Part shown: piece by piece, positions 61,285 through 64,000 of the stretch
How the letters are laid out: each line of letters starts with the position of its first letter
Position numbering within the stretch: the first letter of the stretch is position 1
Source of the DNA: Acidicapsa ligni
Lineage (GTDB): Bacteria > Acidobacteriota > Terriglobia > Terriglobales > Acidobacteriaceae
Assembly: GCF_025685655.1 (NCBI RefSeq)
Contig: NZ_JAGSYG010000010.1
Coordinates: forward strand, 62,001-126,000
Direction of reading: 5' to 3'
Length of the DNA: 64,000 nt
Position numbers and translations under genes: made by a program
Notes under the pieces: generated by a model
What the model was told of the DNA's origin: nothing
Seen by the model: only the letters and a program-made list of their open reading frames with translations
The model's database searches: none

Positions 61285-61392
61285 CTGGAGTTATGCCCAC
61301 TGGAGTCATGCCCATAGGTTGAGCCATTCCAATTCATCGGTAGCGCGAAGCCTGGATCTTGCCGAGCCTGGATCTTACGAAGCCAGGATCTC
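61285..61392. repeat. Two sets of short tandem repeats upstream of a secreted-protein gene
   Basis: CTGGAGTTATGCCCA / CTGGAGTCATGCCCA are adjacent 15-base units at 61285-61314. GCGAAGCCTGGATCTT / GCCGAGCCTGGATCTT / ACGAAGCCAGGATCTC are three adjacent 16-base units at 61345-61392. Unit lengths are not compatible with one coding frame (16 is not a multiple of 3). Confidence 0.8.
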
Positions 61393-61550
61393 TTCGAAAC
61401 GGGAGCCTTGTAACATCGAACTTTCACTCCACCTGCCCCGTTTTTCAGAGCGCAAAATGCTGGAAGCACCAACGCATCAACCGTCTGTATTCGTGTGCCG
61501 TAGCACTGAAAACGTAACACTGGAAAGTAGTTGTCTTGGAGGCAGTAAAG

Positions 61551-64000
61551 ATGCTAGCAGTAGGCTCGTTCGTTGATAACAGGTCAATCCAGGCGCCGCT
61601 ATCAGGCTGCGCAAAAATCGTAGTTGGTTCACGGAACTTCTGCCAGTCTCTAGCGCTCTCCATGATCGCGATTCTATTCGCGACTCTTGCTGTCCAGAAT
61701 GGCAATGCGCAGACCAACGTAACGACCTATCACAATGACATCGGGCGTACCGGCCAGAACCAGACGGAAACGATCCTCAACACCTCGAATGTAAATGCAA
61801 CATCCTTTGGAAAACTTTTCTCGCAGCCCGTGGATGGCCTCATCTATGCCCAGCCTCTTTATCTCCATGCAATTACCGTTAAGGGCGCTACCCACAATGT
61901 AGTCTTCGTTGCGACCGAGCATGACAGCGTCTACGCTTTCGATGCCGATTCCAATGTTGGAACCGACGCCAGTCCGTTATGGCATGATGCTCTTCTTTCG
62001 ACTGCCTTCGGCGCAGCCTCTGGAGCGACCACTGTTCCATCCACCGTCGTTGGATCGGACATTTCTCCTGAGGTGGGCATCACCGGCACACCGGTTATCG
62101 ATCCGTCGACGGGCACTCTCTACGTTGTAAGCAAGACATATGAAAGCAGCGTTGCCGTCCAACGGTTACACGCTCTCGATGTGACTACGGGGGCGGAAAA
62201 ATTTGGCGGTCCGGTTGTTCTTACCGCAACCATTCCAGGTACAGGAAACGGCAGCGTTAATGGATCTCTGACCTTTGATCCCTTGTGGGAAAATCAGCGC
62301 CCCGGCCTGTTGCTGCTCAATGGCATCGTCTATATCGGCTTTGCAGCCCACGGCGATAATGGCCCCTGGCACGGATGGATACTTGGCTATAACGCCACTA
62401 ATCTGAAGCAGACCGGAGCCTTCAATGCCTCGCCGAATGGAACAGGTTCGGGCTTCTGGATGTCAGGTGAAGGCTTGGCCGCAGATCAGCTAGACCCTGT
62501 AAACAAGCCGTTTGGGCGCATGTTCGTGCCAACCGGTAATGGGGACTACGACGCGGTAAAGCCCTATACCACCAGCATGGACTTCGGCGACAGTCATTTG
62601 AATCTCGATCTGACCAACGGTTCGCCGACAGTTACCGATGAATTCACTACCAATCAGCAGGCTTCACTGAACGCCGAAGACGGCGATATCGCATCCGGTG
62701 GCATGATTGTTATTCCTACCCAAACGACCGGAAGCACCCCGCACCTGGCAGTGCAGGCAGGCAAAGGTGGCACGCTCTATCTACTCAATCGAGATAACAT
62801 GGGAGGCTATAACCTCACTACCGACCAGGCAGTGCAGGAGCAGGCATACTCCGTCGGCAATGTTGGTGTATGGAGCACTCCTGCGTACTTTAACGGCGCA
62901 GTCTACTATTGGGGTCGCTTCGACTATCTAAAATCTTTTCCGCTCATAAATGGACTACTTTCCACCACGCCAACCAAGTCTGCCGAGCAGTACGGGTATC
63001 CCGGCGCAACTCCCTCAATCTCTGCCAATGGCACAAGCCAGGGAATAGTCTGGTCCATCGACTCGGAAAATTATCCCAACAATGGCGCAGCGATTCTTCA
63101 GGCTCATGACGCCAGTAACGTCGCGTCCATGCTCTACTCCAGTTCTACAAACTCTGCCCGTGATGCCGGCGGTCCTGCTGTAAAGTTCACGGTCCCTACC
63201 ATCGCAGATGGCATGGTTTTTGTAGGTGCAGCCGGAGAGGTGGATTTCTACGGGTTGCTCAACGGAGTAACGCAAACCGACTCGCCATCCATTACGCCTG
63301 GAACAGAATCGTATAACGGCACCATCAGCGTCACCATCACAGATGGGTCCCCCAACGCAATCATCTATTACACGACTGACGGATCGGCTGCGACAACATC
63401 CTCTCCTGTCTATACAGGACCCATCTCGGTTAATACAACTGAGACCATTCACGCTATTGCCAGCTCTTCCGGTCTTCTCCTGAGCGCACAATCATCCGTG
63501 ACCTATACGAATGTCTCGCAAACAAGTGCGGTCATTTTCAGCGCGCCGACCGGCAGCTATTCATCAGCCCAGACCGTCAAGCTTACGGACGCGACGGTGA
63601 ATTCCGTGATTTACTACACGACGAACGGTAGTACGCCTACGACCGCTTCAACGGTGTATTCGTCTCCTATCGTAGTGAGTTCTACAGAGACGATTACTGC
63701 CTTTGCCGTAGCGACAGGTCTGGGACCGAGCCCAACTCTCGCGCAGACCTACACCATACAGAATGGTGCAGGAGGCATCGACTTCAGTCAGGGCTTTGCA
63801 GCCTCGTCTGGATTGATAGTCCTCAACGGAAGTGCCGCTCTGAACGATTCCCGCCTGCAACTGACGAATGGTCTCACGGGCGAAGCCGGCTCCGCCTTTT
63901 ATCACTCTGCGGTCAACATTCAGGCATTTACGTCTGACTTCACTATGCAGTTATCAAACCCCGTAGCGAACGGGATGACCTTCACGATTGAAAATGCGCC
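61551..64000 (+). CDS. Secreted PQQ-like propeller protein with chitobiase-C-like repeats (3' end outside window)
   Basis: ATG at 61551 with GGAGG 8 bases upstream; open for 816 codons to the right edge. The signal sequence sits inside a long N-terminus (about 37-58; LSMIAILFATLAVQNGNAQ). Residues about 60-570 form a PQQ/quinoprotein-like propeller (VVFVATEHDSVYAFDADSNV, TGTPVIDPSTGTLYVVSKTY, GKGGTLYLLNRDNMGGYN, FTVPTIADGMVFVGAAGEVD). Two chitobiase C-terminal-like repeats follow (IIYYTTDGSAATTSSPVY, VIYYTTNGSTPTTASTVY), the same module as in the 6096 lipoprotein, then the start of what looks like a lectin/concanavalin-like domain (SGLIVLNGSAALNDSRLQLT, HSAVNIQAFTSDFTMQL). Such proteins bind or act on extracellular polymers; enzyme activity is not shown. 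The upstream region carries tandem repeats. Confidence 0.85.
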   Translation, partial: MLAVGSFVDNRSIQAPLSGCAKIVVGSRNFCQSLALSMIAILFATLAVQNGNAQTNVTTYHNDIGRTGQNQTETILNTSNVNATSFGKLFSQPVDGLIYAQPLYLHAITVKGATHNVVFVATEHDSVYAFDADSNVGTDASPLWHDALLSTAFGAASGATTVPSTVVGSDISPEVGITGTPVIDPSTGTLYVVSKTYESSVAVQRLHALDVTTGAEKFGGPVVLTATIPGTGNGSVNGSLTFDPLWENQRPGLLLLNGIVYIGFAAHGDNGPWHGWILGYNATNLKQTGAFNASPNGTGSGFWMSGEGLAADQLDPVNKPFGRMFVPTGNGDYDAVKPYTTSMDFGDSHLNLDLTNGSPTVTDEFTTNQQASLNAEDGDIASGGMIVIPTQTTGSTPHLAVQAGKGGTLYLLNRDNMGGYNLTTDQAVQEQAYSVGNVGVWSTPAYFNGAVYYWGRFDYLKSFPLINGLLSTTPTKSAEQYGYPGATPSISANGTSQGIVWSIDSENYPNNGAAILQAHDASNVASMLYSSSTNSARDAGGPAVKFTVPTIADGMVFVGAAGEVDFYGLLNGVTQTDSPSITPGTESYNGTISVTITDGSPNAIIYYTTDGSAATTSSPVYTGPISVNTTETIHAIASSSGLLLSAQSSVTYTNVSQTSAVIFSAPTGSYSSAQTVKLTDATVNSVIYYTTNGSTPTTASTVYSSPIVVSSTETITAFAVATGLGPSPTLAQTYTIQNGAGGIDFSQGFAASSGLIVLNGSAALNDSRLQLTNGLTGEAGSAFYHSAVNIQAFTSDFTMQLSNPVANGMTFTIENA

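Larger units (their letters stand above)
60735..61550. other. 816-base intergenic region with hairpins and tandem repeats
   Basis: Between the divergent ABC exporter and propeller genes. It holds a nested palindrome CCCGT-GAAATGTTTC-AA-ACGGG (60961-60982), the REP-like hairpin at 61006-61040, an A/T-rich stretch around 61090-61200, and the tandem repeats at 61285-61392. Short open frames are present on both strands, but none has a ribosome binding site or a recognisable product. Confidence 0.5.

Noticed and set aside
61345-61392. CRISPR-like short repeats
   Set aside because: Units are 16 bases, directly adjacent, with no spacers and no cas genes nearby.
61259-61576. 105-codon plus-strand frame over the tandem repeats
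   Set aside because: It contains 16-base repeats that do not keep frame and overlaps the true start region of the secreted propeller gene.

Overview
The window looks like chromosomal DNA of an acidobacterium (Acidobacteriota, Terriglobia/Acidobacteriaceae-like). The evidence is a PadR regulator paired with a duplicated FtsX/MacB-type orphan permease, three very large Oar-like TonB-dependent receptors with an N-terminal carboxypeptidase-regulatory-like domain, and many long secreted proteins built from Ig-like, IPT/TIG, chitobiase-C-like and NHL/propeller modules. This is inferred from gene families only. No rRNA, tRNA, CRISPR array, transposase or phage gene was recognised.

Layout. 1-2.3 kb: two secreted beta-propeller enzymes on the minus strand (a PQQ-type aldose dehydrogenase cut by the left edge, and an SMP-30/NHL-like protein). 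2.5-5.6 kb: padR plus orphan permease, from a near-leaderless promoter that carries an inverted repeat. 6.1-25.2 kb: a cell-surface locus on the plus strand. A lipoprotein gene ends at a hairpin; then come an ECF sigma factor, a zinc-finger anti-sigma factor with a large periplasmic part, two Ig-repeat lipoproteins, a coiled-coil/beta-barrel porin, an Oar-like receptor and a further lipoprotein, closed by a strong terminator. 25.8-30.6 kb: a GH2 exo-beta-glucosaminidase-type enzyme, a 51-residue orphan and an MFS exporter. 30.6-38.9 kb: a TamB/TamA(BamA)-like outer-membrane assembly pair on the minus strand, divergent from a YihY/BrkB membrane protein. 39.1 kb: a short metallothionein. 39.6-50.4 kb: a sulfur-assimilation unit (cysD-cysN-cysH and a TauE/SafE exporter) bracketed by two Oar-like receptors. 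51.2-55.9 kb: ECF sigma, anti-sigma, an unknown protein and a TPR-CHAT (caspase-like) protease. 56.1-58.0 kb: an SDR, a peroxiredoxin and a DsbA-like thioredoxin. 58.0-60.7 kb: a TIGR04325-like methyltransferase and an MsbA-like ABC exporter on the minus strand. 61.6-64.0 kb: a secreted PQQ-like propeller protein cut by the right edge.

How the parts may work together. The 10-25 kb locus looks like a sigma/anti-sigma circuit controlling its own outer-surface kit. The sulfur block makes sulfite from sulfate through APS: CysH has the iron-sulfur cysteines of an APS reductase, and CysN carries a C-terminal domain that resembles an APS kinase without its P-loop, as expected where PAPS is not needed. 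The most unusual block is 51.2-55.9 kb. A protease of the TPR-CHAT class next to a sigma/anti-sigma pair recalls the logic of type III-E Craspase (protease releases a sigma factor), here with no CRISPR genes in sight. That role is inference from gene content.
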